Part shown: piece by piece, positions 33,622-42,562 of the stretch
Numbering within the stretch: the stretch's first letter is position 1
Layout: every line of letters starts with the position of its first letter
Assembly: GCA_902764915.1 (NCBI GenBank)
Contig: CACWXY010000010.1
Coordinates: forward strand, 1-64,000
Length of the DNA: 64,000 nucleotides
Origin: an uncultured Eubacteriales bacterium
Lineage (GTDB): Bacteria > Bacillota > Clostridia > Christensenellales > Aristaeellaceae
Direction of reading: 5' to 3'
Position numbers and translations under genes: made by a program
Notes under the pieces: generated by a model
The model's database searches: none
The model's input: only the letters and a program-made list of their open reading frames with translations
Told to the model about the DNA's origin: nothing

Positions 33622-34817
33622 ATTATACAGACTTTCTGAATCCGCAGGTGACACAGGTTCCGCCCAGCGGGATCCGGCGCTTTTTTGACCTGGCCTCGAC
33701 CATGAAGGACACGATTTCCCTGGGAGTGGGAGAACCGGATTTTGTGACGCCCTATACCATACGGGATGCTGCGGTGAATGCAATCCTGGACGGCGGTACG
33801 CAGTATACGGCCAACCGGGGTCTTCTGGAACTGCGCAGGGAGATCGCGCTGTACCTCTCTTCCCGTTTTGGGACAGAGTATAACCCGGACACGGAAATTC
33901 TCGTGACGATCGGGGCCAGTGAGGCCATTGATGCGACCATGCGTGTGCTGATCTGCCCCGGCGATGAGGTACTGATTCCGGATCCGAGCTATGTCTCCTA
34001 CAGCCCCAGTGTTCGTTTTGCCTATGGTGTGCCGGTGCCGGTTGTCACCAGGGAGGAAAACGGATTCCGCCTGATGCCGGAGGATGTGGAGAAGGCGATT
34101 ACACCCAGGACCAAGCTGATTCTTCTGCCCTATCCGAACAATCCCACCGGCGGGATCATGGAAAAGGAAGATCTTCTGAAGATTGCGGACATTGTCCGCC
34201 GGCATGATCTGATGGTCATCAGTGATGAAATCTATGCGGAACTCACCTATGGGGGAAAGACGCATGTAAGCTTTGCTTCGCTGCCTGGCATGTGGGAGAG
34301 AACCATGACAATCAACGGATTCAGCAAGGCTTTTGCCATGACCGGATGGCGTGTGGGCTATGTATGCGGTCCGGCGGAGATCATAAGTGAGATTAATAAA
34401 ATCCACCAGTATGGCATACTCTGTGCCTCCCGTATGAGTCAGGAAGCGGCTGTGGCAGCACTGAAGGAAGGACGGGAAAAGAACTACGCCGATGTCCGGC
34501 ATATGCGCGACAGCTATGACCGCAGACGACGGCTTCTGGTGGAAGGATTTCGGAATATGGGGCTGAGCTGCTTTGAGCCGCTGGGTGCATTCTATGTGTT
34601 CCCCAGTATCCGCGTCAGTGGGCTTGACAGCGAGATGTTCTGCCAGAGACTGCTGATGGAACAGCATATCGCAACAGTGCCCGGTACGGCGTTCGGCGTG
34701 TCAGGGGAAGGCTTTATACGCTGCTCCTATGCGACCGCCCTGGAAAAGCTGTCCAAGGCGCTGCAGGGCATGGAACGCTTTCTCTGGTCCCTTCCGGAAC
34801 ATGCAGAGGAGCATTGA
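33618..34817 (+). CDS. class I/II aminotransferase (aspartate/aromatic type)
   Basis: A 399-residue fold-type I PLP enzyme. It shows GVGEPDFVTP, GTQYTANRGLLELRREIA, TIGASEAIDATMRVL, DPSYVSYSP, PYPNNPTGG, ISDEIYAELTY and the PLP lysine in NGFSKAFAMTGWRVGY, then FIRCSYA near the end. This layout fits the PatA/AraT-like subgroup that handles aspartate, aromatic or other amino acids. It starts with GTG overlapping the Lrp regulator's stop. Its own stop lies one base before the chosen capA-like start. Confidence 0.92.
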   Translation: MNYTDFLNPQVTQVPPSGIRRFFDLASTMKDTISLGVGEPDFVTPYTIRDAAVNAILDGGTQYTANRGLLELRREIALYLSSRFGTEYNPDTEILVTIGASEAIDATMRVLICPGDEVLIPDPSYVSYSPSVRFAYGVPVPVVTREENGFRLMPEDVEKAITPRTKLILLPYPNNPTGGIMEKEDLLKIADIVRRHDLMVISDEIYAELTYGGKTHVSFASLPGMWERTMTINGFSKAFAMTGWRVGYVCGPAEIISEINKIHQYGILCASRMSQEAAVAALKEGREKNYADVRHMRDSYDRRRRLLVEGFRNMGLSCFEPLGAFYVFPSIRVSGLDSEMFCQRLLMEQHIATVPGTAFGVSGEGFIRCSYATALEKLSKALQGMERFLWSLPEHAEEH

Positions 34818-34818
34818 A

Positions 34819-35964
34819 GTGAAAGGAATACGCATACATATTCTGATGGCTGTGCTGTGCCTGGGTCTGCTGCTGCCAGCAGTGGGACTGTGCGAGGAAG
34901 AAGAGATCGAATGGGATGAGGAAGAAATCCTGTTTGACGACTTTTTCGAGAATGAGGCAGTGGAAACGCAGAACAATGCGGCGGAACGCTCTCAGGAGCT
35001 GGAAAGCGATGGCTCTGCGCTTATTACCATAACGGCCACCGGGGACTTTACCATCGGCGGGGACAGCCGGAAACGTGCGGACATCTTTGCCGATGAATTG
35101 AAGCGTCAGGGCGGGGATATCCATTTTACCATGCGGAACATGCGGGACACGCTTCTGGCGGATGATCTGACCATTGTGAATTTCGAAGGTACGCTGACGG
35201 ACTCCACGTTTGTACCCCAGAGCAAGAAAAACAACCAGTTTCTCTTCAGCGCACCGCCTTCCTATGTGGCGATGCTCAGTGAGAACGGGATTGAAGCGGT
35301 TGCCCTGGAGAACAACCATATCATGGATCACGGGGAGGACGCTTACGAGGATACCAAGAATGCGCTGCGCGAGGCGGGGATTGTCTATTCCAACTCCACG
35401 GAGATCGGCGTGTATCACTGCAAAGGCGTGGACATTGCCATGCTGACTTACCTTTGCATTGACCGGTATGACAGTCTGTGGGACAAAGTTCCGGAGGACA
35501 TACGGAAAGCGAAGGAAACCTATCCGATCGTGATTGTTTCTTTCCACTGGGGCAATGAAAAGGACTATGCGCCAACGCAGAACCAGATCCGTATGGGCCG
35601 TCTGGCAGTGGACAGCGGAGCCGATCTGGTGCTGGGCCATCACAGTCACCGGATGAATCCCATTGAAGAGTATAACGGTGTCTATATATGCTATTCACTG
35701 GGAAATTTCTGCTTTTCAGGCAATTCCAAGCCCAGTGACATGCTGTCCTTTGTCTTTCAGACACGCTTCCGTGTGCGCGGCGAGCAGGTGACCAATGAGG
35801 GCTTCCGGATTATCCCGATCCGGATATCCTCCAGAACGGACCGCAATGACTTTATTCCCACGATTCTGACCAAGGATACGGCGATTGACTCGGTGATTAC
35901 AACACTGAAGGCGAACGGACGAAAACTGGAATACGCCGTGAGCGAGTATCCGCTGACCTGGTAA
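34819..35964 (+). CDS. secreted CapA-family protein (poly-gamma-glutamate synthesis type)
   Basis: A 381-residue extracytoplasmic protein with a signal peptide (residues 1-25) and an acidic stretch (EEEEIEWDEEE) after it, then a CapA/PGA_cap metallophosphatase-like domain with TATGDFTIGG (75-80), VNFEGTLT, ALENNHIMDHG, IVSFHWGNE and LGHHSHRMNP. CapA proteins belong to capsule or poly-glutamate systems, but stand-alone versions are common and their reaction is unknown. No capB or capC is near. The GTG start at 34819 follows GAGGAG by seven bases; an ATG at 34801 is an alternative. Confidence 0.85.
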   Translation: MKGIRIHILMAVLCLGLLLPAVGLCEEEEIEWDEEEILFDDFFENEAVETQNNAAERSQELESDGSALITITATGDFTIGGDSRKRADIFADELKRQGGDIHFTMRNMRDTLLADDLTIVNFEGTLTDSTFVPQSKKNNQFLFSAPPSYVAMLSENGIEAVALENNHIMDHGEDAYEDTKNALREAGIVYSNSTEIGVYHCKGVDIAMLTYLCIDRYDSLWDKVPEDIRKAKETYPIVIVSFHWGNEKDYAPTQNQIRMGRLAVDSGADLVLGHHSHRMNPIEEYNGVYICYSLGNFCFSGNSKPSDMLSFVFQTRFRVRGEQVTNEGFRIIPIRISSRTDRNDFIPTILTKDTAIDSVITTLKANGRKLEYAVSEYPLTW

Positions 35965-36002
35965 TCTTTATAAATCCGGTTTTTGCCGGGAAGGAGTACA
36001 TT

Positions 36003-37031
36003 ATGTTTGGCAAACTCATGAACAGCTATTTCTATGGCAAGGCAGGGAAAGGTGATTTTACACCGGATGACCTGCCGGCAAACCGGTGGCAGCTTTTCCT
36101 GGCAACGCTGCGTGTGCGACTGTCTGCCCTGGTTCGGCTGAATCTGATGTATTTTGTGGTCTGGCTTCCACTGGTAGTCGTGCTGTCCATAGGCTTTATG
36201 AGCACGCTTTCCATCGTTCAGTCGACGGATATCGGCGATGGAAAGTCCCTGTATATGATGCAGGCGGAAATGCAGGCAGAAACTGCCAAGGAAGGCGAGC
36301 AGACTGTGGATCCGTCGACCCTGACCGTGTTCTCCTTTGAGGAATCCAGGGAACAGCTGCGCAGCGTCATTTTTATGACACTGCTGCTCATGATTCCCTG
36401 TATCGCTATTACCGGACCCGCGACAGCCGGTGTGTCCTATGTGACCCGCAACTGGTCACGGGATGAGCATGCGTTTATCTGGTCCGATTTTAAGGATGCC
36501 GTCAAGGAAAACTGGAAACAGTCGCTGGTGGTGTCGGTGATTACCGGTATTCTGCCCTTTGTTGTGTACATGTGCTGGCAGTTCTACGGCTCCATGGCGG
36601 CTACACAGGCAATCATGATTCTCCCACAGGTTCTGATTGTCATGCTGGGTGTGATCTGGGCCCTGTCGGTGACATACATGCATCCCATGCTGGTATCGTA
36701 TCAGCTGAAAATGAAGGACCTTTTGCGCAACAGTCTGATGCTGGCTGTGGCGCGTCTTCCCCTGAGCGTGGGCATCCGGCTTCTGCACTGTGTGCCGATT
36801 GCGATCTTCGCAGTGCTGGCACTCTTCTGGAATCCGGCCTATGCCTATATGATCGGTGTCGTCTACTACCTGCTGATTGGTTTCAGTCTCAGCCGTTTTG
36901 TCACGGCCAGCTATACCAACGGCGTGTTTGACAAGTTCATCAATGTGCGCATTGCCGGCGCGAAGGTCAACCGTGGTCTGCGGGAAGTGGACGAAGACGC
37001 AGATGACGAAGACGAGAATGACGCGGAGTAA
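36003..37031 (+). CDS. DUF624 (YesL-like) membrane protein
   Basis: A 342-residue membrane protein with about six helices. The motif GPATAGVSYVTRNWSRDEHAFIWSDFKDAVKENWKQS is the core of DUF624, a family often found next to carbohydrate ABC transporters in Bacillota. Here it ends in a long acidic tail (EVDEDADDEDENDAE) and has a Gln/Glu-rich extracytoplasmic loop between helices 1 and 2. Function is not known. It is 38 bases after capA-like and two bases before the methyltransferase gene. Confidence 0.85.
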   Translation: MFGKLMNSYFYGKAGKGDFTPDDLPANRWQLFLATLRVRLSALVRLNLMYFVVWLPLVVVLSIGFMSTLSIVQSTDIGDGKSLYMMQAEMQAETAKEGEQTVDPSTLTVFSFEESREQLRSVIFMTLLLMIPCIAITGPATAGVSYVTRNWSRDEHAFIWSDFKDAVKENWKQSLVVSVITGILPFVVYMCWQFYGSMAATQAIMILPQVLIVMLGVIWALSVTYMHPMLVSYQLKMKDLLRNSLMLAVARLPLSVGIRLLHCVPIAIFAVLALFWNPAYAYMIGVVYYLLIGFSLSRFVTASYTNGVFDKFINVRIAGAKVNRGLREVDEDADDEDENDAE

Positions 37032-37033
37032 GC

Positions 37034-37792
37034 ATGTATACGGAGTTTGCCGAGCTTTACGATGAGCTCATGAATGATGTGGACTATGTGGCATGGGCGG
37101 AGCAGTATGCTTCGCTCATGTCCCTTTATGGCCAAAAAAGCGGGAATGTCTGCGAGTGTGCCTGCGGTACAGGGTCACTGACACTGTGCCTGCAGGAAAT
37201 GGGATATCACATGACCGGCGTGGATCTGAGCCAGGATATGCTGTTTCGCGCTTCGGAGAAAGCGCGGAAAGCGGGCTGCATGGTGCCATTTGTTCGGCAG
37301 GACATGCGCTGTCTTCAGCTGCATCGCCCCATGGATGCGGTCCTGGCCACCTGTGACGGTGTGAATTATCTCCTGACGCAGAAGGATCTGAAAGCTTTCT
37401 TTACCCATGCCTGGCAGGCGCTGAAACCGGGCGGGTGCCTGATCTTTGATGTGTCGACTCCCTATAAGCTGGAACATATCCTGGGGGACAGAATGCTGAT
37501 GGAGGACACGGAAAGGATCACATATGTATGGCAGAATCACTACGAAAAGCGCACGCGTCTGGTGGATATGCAGCTCTGCTTCTTTGTCAGGGAACCGGAC
37601 GGACGCTATCGCAGGATTGATGAGGAACAGACCCAGGCAGCGCATACGCAGGAAGAATTGACGGAGTGTCTTTCCGCATGCGGGTTTGATGCAATCCGCT
37701 TTTTTGCAGAGCACGGGACGGGAGCCCCGGATGCGCATGCCGAGAGATGGCATATAGCAGCGCGGAAAGTGGGAAAAGAGGAGAAAGCATGA
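37034..37792 (+). CDS. class I SAM-dependent methyltransferase
   Basis: A 252-residue cytoplasmic methyltransferase. The SAM-binding motif I is VCECACGTGSLTLCL with GVDLSQDML as the acidic end of strand 2, then RQDMRCLQ and ATCDGVNYLL, and LKPGGCLIFDVSTPYKLE as the post-motif. It matches the YqeM-like group found in Bacillota, with unknown substrate. It starts two bases after the DUF624 gene and overlaps hslO by four bases. Confidence 0.88.
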   Translation: MYTEFAELYDELMNDVDYVAWAEQYASLMSLYGQKSGNVCECACGTGSLTLCLQEMGYHMTGVDLSQDMLFRASEKARKAGCMVPFVRQDMRCLQLHRPMDAVLATCDGVNYLLTQKDLKAFFTHAWQALKPGGCLIFDVSTPYKLEHILGDRMLMEDTERITYVWQNHYEKRTRLVDMQLCFFVREPDGRYRRIDEEQTQAAHTQEELTECLSACGFDAIRFFAEHGTGAPDAHAERWHIAARKVGKEEKA

Positions 37793-38676
37793 TTGAGAGA
37801 CGGACAATGGATGAAATGCTGCACATGGATGTGTGCGGTGGAGAAGCACGGATTATGCTGTGCGAGACGACGCATCTTGTGCAGGAAGCCCGAAATATCC
37901 ATGAGGCCACACCGGTATGTGCGGCGGCCATGGGCCGGATCATGACAGGAACGCTGATGCTGGGTGTCATGATGAAAGGGGAGCGTGAGTCGGTAACTGT
38001 TACGTTTGCAGGAAACGGGCCTATGGGAAAAGTGGTCGCGGTTGCCGAACAGGGGAATGTCCGCGTCTGCGCTGATGAGGCACAGCTCCAGATGCCTGCG
38101 CGCGAGGACGGGAAACTGGATGTAGGCGGTGCGATCGGACACGAAGGCCGTCTGACCGTGGTCAAGGACCTGGGACTGAAGGAACCGTATGTGGGCCAGT
38201 GCCCGCTGGTAAGCGGTGAGGTTGCCATGGACTTTGCCCAGTACTTTACCGTTTCCGAACAGCAGCCGTCCCTGGTTTCACTGGGCGTGCTGACCCAGGG
38301 TGCGACGATTCTGAAAGCCGGAGGTCTTCTGATTCAGCCGCTGCCCGGATGTTCGGAAGAGACTCTTTCCCAGCTGGAACTGAGAAGCCCCATGTTTGCG
38401 GAGATCAGCCGTGAGATGATGGCAGCACCGAAGGAGGAACTGGCGGAAGACTGGTTCCGCGGTATGGACCTGCGTCTGCTGTCGCGTACGCCTCTTGCCT
38501 ATCACTGCACCTGCTCCCGCGAGCGTATGGAGCGGGCACTGCTGGCCATTGGCCGAAAAGACCTGGAGGAGATTATCGCGGACGATCAGGGAGCGGAGCT
38601 GGGATGCCATTTCTGCCGGAAGACCTATTTCTTTACCACGGATGAACTGCGTTCGCTTCTGGCAAGCGCGCAATAA
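37789..38676 (+). CDS. hslO: redox-regulated chaperone Hsp33
   Basis: A 295-residue holdase chaperone that is switched on by oxidation of its zinc-binding cysteines. The C-terminal zinc site CTC (C240, C242) and CHFC (C273, C276) is complete, and the core has GPMGKVVAVAEQGNVR and QYFTVSEQQPS. The start at 37789 overlaps the methyltransferase stop as ATGA, and an upstream in-frame ATG lies within that gene. Presence in this envelope and amino-acid operon is not usual but such linkage is common for hslO in Clostridia. Confidence 0.95.
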   Translation: MIERRTMDEMLHMDVCGGEARIMLCETTHLVQEARNIHEATPVCAAAMGRIMTGTLMLGVMMKGERESVTVTFAGNGPMGKVVAVAEQGNVRVCADEAQLQMPAREDGKLDVGGAIGHEGRLTVVKDLGLKEPYVGQCPLVSGEVAMDFAQYFTVSEQQPSLVSLGVLTQGATILKAGGLLIQPLPGCSEETLSQLELRSPMFAEISREMMAAPKEELAEDWFRGMDLRLLSRTPLAYHCTCSRERMERALLAIGRKDLEEIIADDQGAELGCHFCRKTYFFTTDELRSLLASAQ

Positions 38677-38688
38677 GGAGGGGTTTGT

Positions 38689-39516
38689 ATGTTTGAATGC
38701 ATCAATTTTGACGATCATCTGGCAGACTTTATCGCTGCGTGGACACCTGCGCATCGGAATGAGTACCGGAACTTCGATGCGATGGAAGCGGATATGCCCC
38801 GGATTTATATGGAATTCCTCAATACCTCGGCGCCATGGCTGCAGGGGATTACGCCCGGTGCGTATTTTACTCAGTTCGAGGATCCGAAAGATCTGGTGGA
38901 CTGGATGTGTGAGTATACCCGTCGCGGTGTCCCGATTCCTGACCTGCTTCTGGAGCAGATCCAGGCGGTAGGCAAGCCCTGTGAAAAACGTCTGGTTGCC
39001 CTTCTTAAGGATGAAGAGATGAACAATGAGGCCAAGATGACGGCCATTGGCGTTCTTCGGGCCATGGAATCCACACAGCCCAAGATGCTCTATATCTCCT
39101 GGCAGCTGGAGCGGGAGGCAGAGGATGAACTGGCAGAAAACGCGCTGGACTCACTGAAGAACATGGGCAAGTCAGTCGTGCAGCCGATCCTGGAAGTTCT
39201 TCCCAAGGCCAATGAAGCCGGGCAGGAAGCGCTTCTGGATGTGCTGGCGGAATACCCGGGCAATGAATCGGTGTTTCAGCTGGCGCTCAGGCTTTTCCGC
39301 AAGCATACGGACCGCAGAGCGCTGTTTGCCGGGTACCTGGCCAAGCTGGGGGATGATCGCGCATTGAAAGCGCTGATGGAAGCGGCCAATGATCCGCAGA
39401 TGGGCTATATTGATTACCTGGAGGTGCGCAATGCCATTGAAGCCCTGGGAGGCACGGCGCCGGAGCGTGATTTTGAGGGCGACGCAGAGTATGAAGCACT
39501 GCAGGGTGCCCAGTAA
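38689..39516 (+). CDS. HEAT-like repeat protein of unknown function
   Basis: A 275-residue soluble, acidic, helix-rich protein. The central and C-terminal parts show degenerate helical repeats (KRLVALLKDEEMNNEAKMTAIGVLRAME, VVQPILEVLPKANEAGQEALLDVLAEY, GYLAKLGDDRALKALMEAANDPQ) of the HEAT or PBS-lyase type, often used for protein binding. No catalytic motif is visible. It follows hslO by 12 bases with AAGGAGG upstream. Confidence 0.75.
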   Translation: MFECINFDDHLADFIAAWTPAHRNEYRNFDAMEADMPRIYMEFLNTSAPWLQGITPGAYFTQFEDPKDLVDWMCEYTRRGVPIPDLLLEQIQAVGKPCEKRLVALLKDEEMNNEAKMTAIGVLRAMESTQPKMLYISWQLEREAEDELAENALDSLKNMGKSVVQPILEVLPKANEAGQEALLDVLAEYPGNESVFQLALRLFRKHTDRRALFAGYLAKLGDDRALKALMEAANDPQMGYIDYLEVRNAIEALGGTAPERDFEGDAEYEALQGAQ

Positions 39517-39540
39517 TACAGGCACAAGGGGGTGATGCGG

Positions 39541-41424
39541 ATGCTGTGTCCGTATTGCGAAACCTACGCCGATCCGGAGAGCCTGGTATGCCCGGGCTGC
39601 GGAAAAATGCTGCCGCGGCGCGAAAAAACTGGCAGCGGTGTCATGTCTATCCGCCAGGGCCGGCCCGACAGGCGTGAACCGGCTCAGAGCGGAATGCCCA
39701 TGGCGGAAGGCCGGCAGGGCATGGGAAAAGCATACTTTGATGACAGTATACAGGATGAAGCTCCGGATGAGAACATGTATATCGACGAATCCAGGATCCA
39801 GCGCATGGAACGCAGGGAGTCAGCTTCCTATTCCGATACCGCGGAAAACGATGAGCGGATTCCTGTAGTGCCGCAGGAAAAACCGGGCAGCCAGCGGAGG
39901 AAAAAGAAGCTCCTCCGCAACCATATGACCAACTGGATGGCCGTGCTGGTAGTCGCCGGTGTGCTCCTTTTTGTCCTGCTGGCAGGCACCGTGATTTTCC
40001 TGCAGCGCACCGAGCGCGGGCAGATGATCCTGGCGCGAATGGGGCGGGACGCCGGTGCAACGGCTTACTGGTCTGTCGGGGAAGAACGCATGGATACCGG
40101 AGACGTGGAAGGCGCGATCGCAGACTTCGTACATGCGAGGGAACTGGATGCAGAAAAAGAAGAGACCAATGTTGCCGGACTTCTGCTGCTGGCTTCCTGC
40201 TATGAATCCGTCGGCAACTTCAGCGAGGCAGAAAACATTTATGTCTACCTGTATACAGATGTAGTGCCTTCTGCAGCCGATGCCTATTCCAATGAAATCC
40301 GTATTCTTCAGAATACCGGCAGGGAAGACGAGGCTGCTGAGCTGATGCTGCTGGCTTATGAGCGTACCGGGAACAGCAATTTCACGCGTCAGCGCAATGA
40401 GCTGCTTCCTGCTGCGCCTGTTACGAGTCTCGGCGCCGGCCTGTATGAGGAAAAGAAGTATGTGAGCCTCACATCCCCGGAGCAGGATGAGATCTATTAC
40501 ACGTTTTCAGCCGACAGCGTTCTTCCTGAAGAGGGCATACAGTACACAGAGCCGATTTTTCTGGATGAGGGCATATGGAGCATGCGTGCTGTGAGCGTCC
40601 GGGGAAAACTGGTCAGTGATGAGCTGACCGCGGTGTATCGCATTATCATGCCCTCCCCGCAGTCACCCTATGCCATGCTGGCCCCGGGAACCTATCAGAA
40701 ACGACAGCGGGTCAAGCTGCGTGTAGGGGACGAAAATAAGGACGACGACGATATTACGATCTATTACACGATCGATGGATCCATTCCCGATGCGGACAGT
40801 CCGATCTATGACGGCGAAGGCGTCCTGCTTCCGGGCGGAAACTCTGTGCTTCACGCGGTTGCGGTCAACGGTTACGGAAAGGCGAGCAATACGCTTGAGC
40901 GCGGGTATAAAGTGGAGCAGAAGCCCTGGCCGGAAAAATCCTATACAGTGGAGGATACAGCGAATGGAATTGTGCTCAATGCCACCACATGGGATACCTT
41001 CCGTGCCGCCTATGGCGAAGGTGAAAGCATGGAACTGGTCAGTATGGAAGGGCTGGGAGACAACTGTCAGAAGCACAACTATTCCTGGGGTTTTGTGACG
41101 TTCTATCTGGATGACGCAAACCGGCAGTTCTTGTGTGAAATGTACTTTGACCAGCCCGTATTCAAAGGACCGCGCGGCACAGCCATAGGGGATACAGAAA
41201 ACGGCGTCGTGTCCCAGTTCCGGGACATGGGACAGGTGGAAAGTCCCAGCGGAAACCGGGGACTGTATTCCAATGATTATGGACGTGGGAAGATTTATGT
41301 GGAAGACGGTGGCAAGCGCATTCGATATATCCACAATACAGCAGACTCGCATAAATGGCAGCTGGATTATGTTCTGTCTTCGGCAGGCGTCGTAGTGTCC
41401 ATTGATCAGCGGTATATCCCATAA
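39541..41424 (+). CDS. zinc-ribbon, single-pass membrane protein with TPR-like and Fn3-associated domains
   Basis: A 627-residue protein. Residues 1-21 are a zinc ribbon (C3, C6, C17, C20); 25-125 a charged, disordered cytoplasmic linker; 132-155 a transmembrane helix. The extracytoplasmic part has TPR-like helices (172-280), two chitobiase C-terminal / Fn3-associated repeats (about 290-368 and 372-458; the second has IYYTIDGSIPDADSPIYDG) and a unique C-terminal domain (465-627). This suggests a protein that links a cytoplasmic partner to the envelope. The ATG at 39541 is eight bases after AAGGGGG and is preferred to GTG at 39532. Last gene of the operon. Confidence 0.8.
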   Translation: MLCPYCETYADPESLVCPGCGKMLPRREKTGSGVMSIRQGRPDRREPAQSGMPMAEGRQGMGKAYFDDSIQDEAPDENMYIDESRIQRMERRESASYSDTAENDERIPVVPQEKPGSQRRKKKLLRNHMTNWMAVLVVAGVLLFVLLAGTVIFLQRTERGQMILARMGRDAGATAYWSVGEERMDTGDVEGAIADFVHARELDAEKEETNVAGLLLLASCYESVGNFSEAENIYVYLYTDVVPSAADAYSNEIRILQNTGREDEAAELMLLAYERTGNSNFTRQRNELLPAAPVTSLGAGLYEEKKYVSLTSPEQDEIYYTFSADSVLPEEGIQYTEPIFLDEGIWSMRAVSVRGKLVSDELTAVYRIIMPSPQSPYAMLAPGTYQKRQRVKLRVGDENKDDDDITIYYTIDGSIPDADSPIYDGEGVLLPGGNSVLHAVAVNGYGKASNTLERGYKVEQKPWPEKSYTVEDTANGIVLNATTWDTFRAAYGEGESMELVSMEGLGDNCQKHNYSWGFVTFYLDDANRQFLCEMYFDQPVFKGPRGTAIGDTENGVVSQFRDMGQVESPSGNRGLYSNDYGRGKIYVEDGGKRIRYIHNTADSHKWQLDYVLSSAGVVVSIDQRYIP

Positions 41425-41425
41425 T

Positions 41426-41470
41426 AAAGAAGCGGGCCGGCAGGATGTTCTCCTGCCGGCCCGCTTCTTT
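41426..41470. terminator. bidirectional terminator with perfect 20-bp stem
   Basis: AAAGAAGCGGGCCGGCAGGA (41426-41445) pairs perfectly with 41451-41470 around the loop TGTTC. It lies between the converging Lrp-led operon and the pot operon and ends in TTCTTT on either strand. Confidence 0.85.
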
Positions 41471-41480
41471 GAACGTGATG

Positions 41481-42536
41481 TCAGTTTACCTTGGTGCTGA
41501 GCACTTCAGAATAGAGTGTGGTATAGATATTCAGCCATGTTTCATCCAGATCGTGATAGTATTCGCAGCGCGCGATCACTTCATCCGAAGGATTCATGAC
41601 CGAGCTTTCCTGATAGTCTTCGCCCAGCAGTTCAATGGCGGCTTTATTGGGGCTGCAGTAGCCGATCTCCTCTACATTCGCCGCGGCTACATCGGCACGG
41701 CAGAGGAAGTCAATGAACTTTTCGGCGTTTTCCTTGTTCCGGGCAGAAGCAGGAATCACAGCGCAGTCTACCCAGATATTGCTGCCCTCGTCCGGAACCA
41801 CATAGGCCAGATCTTCATTGAGCTCAATCGCGTACTCGGCATCTCCGCTGTAGACCATGGCCAGCGCGCCTTCTCCGGCAACCATCTTATCCTTGAACTC
41901 GTCCAGACCATAGGCTTTGACAAGGCCTGCGGACTTCTGCTGCTTGAGCAGTTCTGCCGCAGCGCTCAGCTGTGTGAAATCGGTGGAGTTGACGCTGCTT
42001 TTATCGCCGGTGGTCAAAAGCAGGGCAACGGCCATGGTATCACGCAGGCTGTCCATCATCAGGATCTGGCCGGCATATTTTTCGTTCCACAGCACATTCC
42101 AGGTATGTACATCCGCTTCATCCACAAGGTTTTTGTTGTAAAGAATCCCCAGTGTTCCCCACATATAGGGGACAGAGTGTGCATTGTTTGCGTCATAGGC
42201 AGGATTGAGCAGATCATCACGGATATTCTTGAAGTTAGGGATATTGTCATAGTTGATTTCTGACAGCAGACCTTTGTTCATCAGGCGTTCCACCATGTAC
42301 TCAGAGGGGAATACCACGTCAAAGGCACCGGGGTTGGATTCCACGGAGATAACCATCTCTTCGTTGTCGGTAAAGCGCATATAGTTGACTTTGATCCCGG
42401 TTTCTTCCTCAAAGAGAGCGAGCATGGATTCGTCAATGTAGTCTTCCCAGTTGAATACATTGACAACCTCATCTGCCATGGCGAGCACAGGGAGCAGCAG
42501 CGCCAGCGTCAGGAGCAGGCAAACAGTCTTTTTCAT
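41481..42536 (-). CDS. potD: spermidine/putrescine ABC transporter substrate-binding protein
   Basis: A 351-residue solute-binding protein that captures polyamines outside the membrane. The signal peptide runs MKKTVCLLLTLALLLPVLAMA; it has no lipobox. The mature protein begins EVVNVFNWEDYIDESMLALFEEETGIKVNY, the typical PotD/PotF opening, with FDVVFPSEYMVERL, VPYMWGTLGILYN and WLNIYTTL later. GGAGG precedes the start by ten bases; an ATG nine codons earlier lies before that site. It is the last gene of the pot operon. Confidence 0.94.
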   Translation of the reverse strand: MKKTVCLLLTLALLLPVLAMADEVVNVFNWEDYIDESMLALFEEETGIKVNYMRFTDNEEMVISVESNPGAFDVVFPSEYMVERLMNKGLLSEINYDNIPNFKNIRDDLLNPAYDANNAHSVPYMWGTLGILYNKNLVDEADVHTWNVLWNEKYAGQILMMDSLRDTMAVALLLTTGDKSSVNSTDFTQLSAAAELLKQQKSAGLVKAYGLDEFKDKMVAGEGALAMVYSGDAEYAIELNEDLAYVVPDEGSNIWVDCAVIPASARNKENAEKFIDFLCRADVAAANVEEIGYCSPNKAAIELLGEDYQESSVMNPSDEVIARCEYYHDLDETWLNIYTTLYSEVLSTKVN

Positions 42537-42562
42537 GGTTTTCAAACCTCCATATGGATTCA

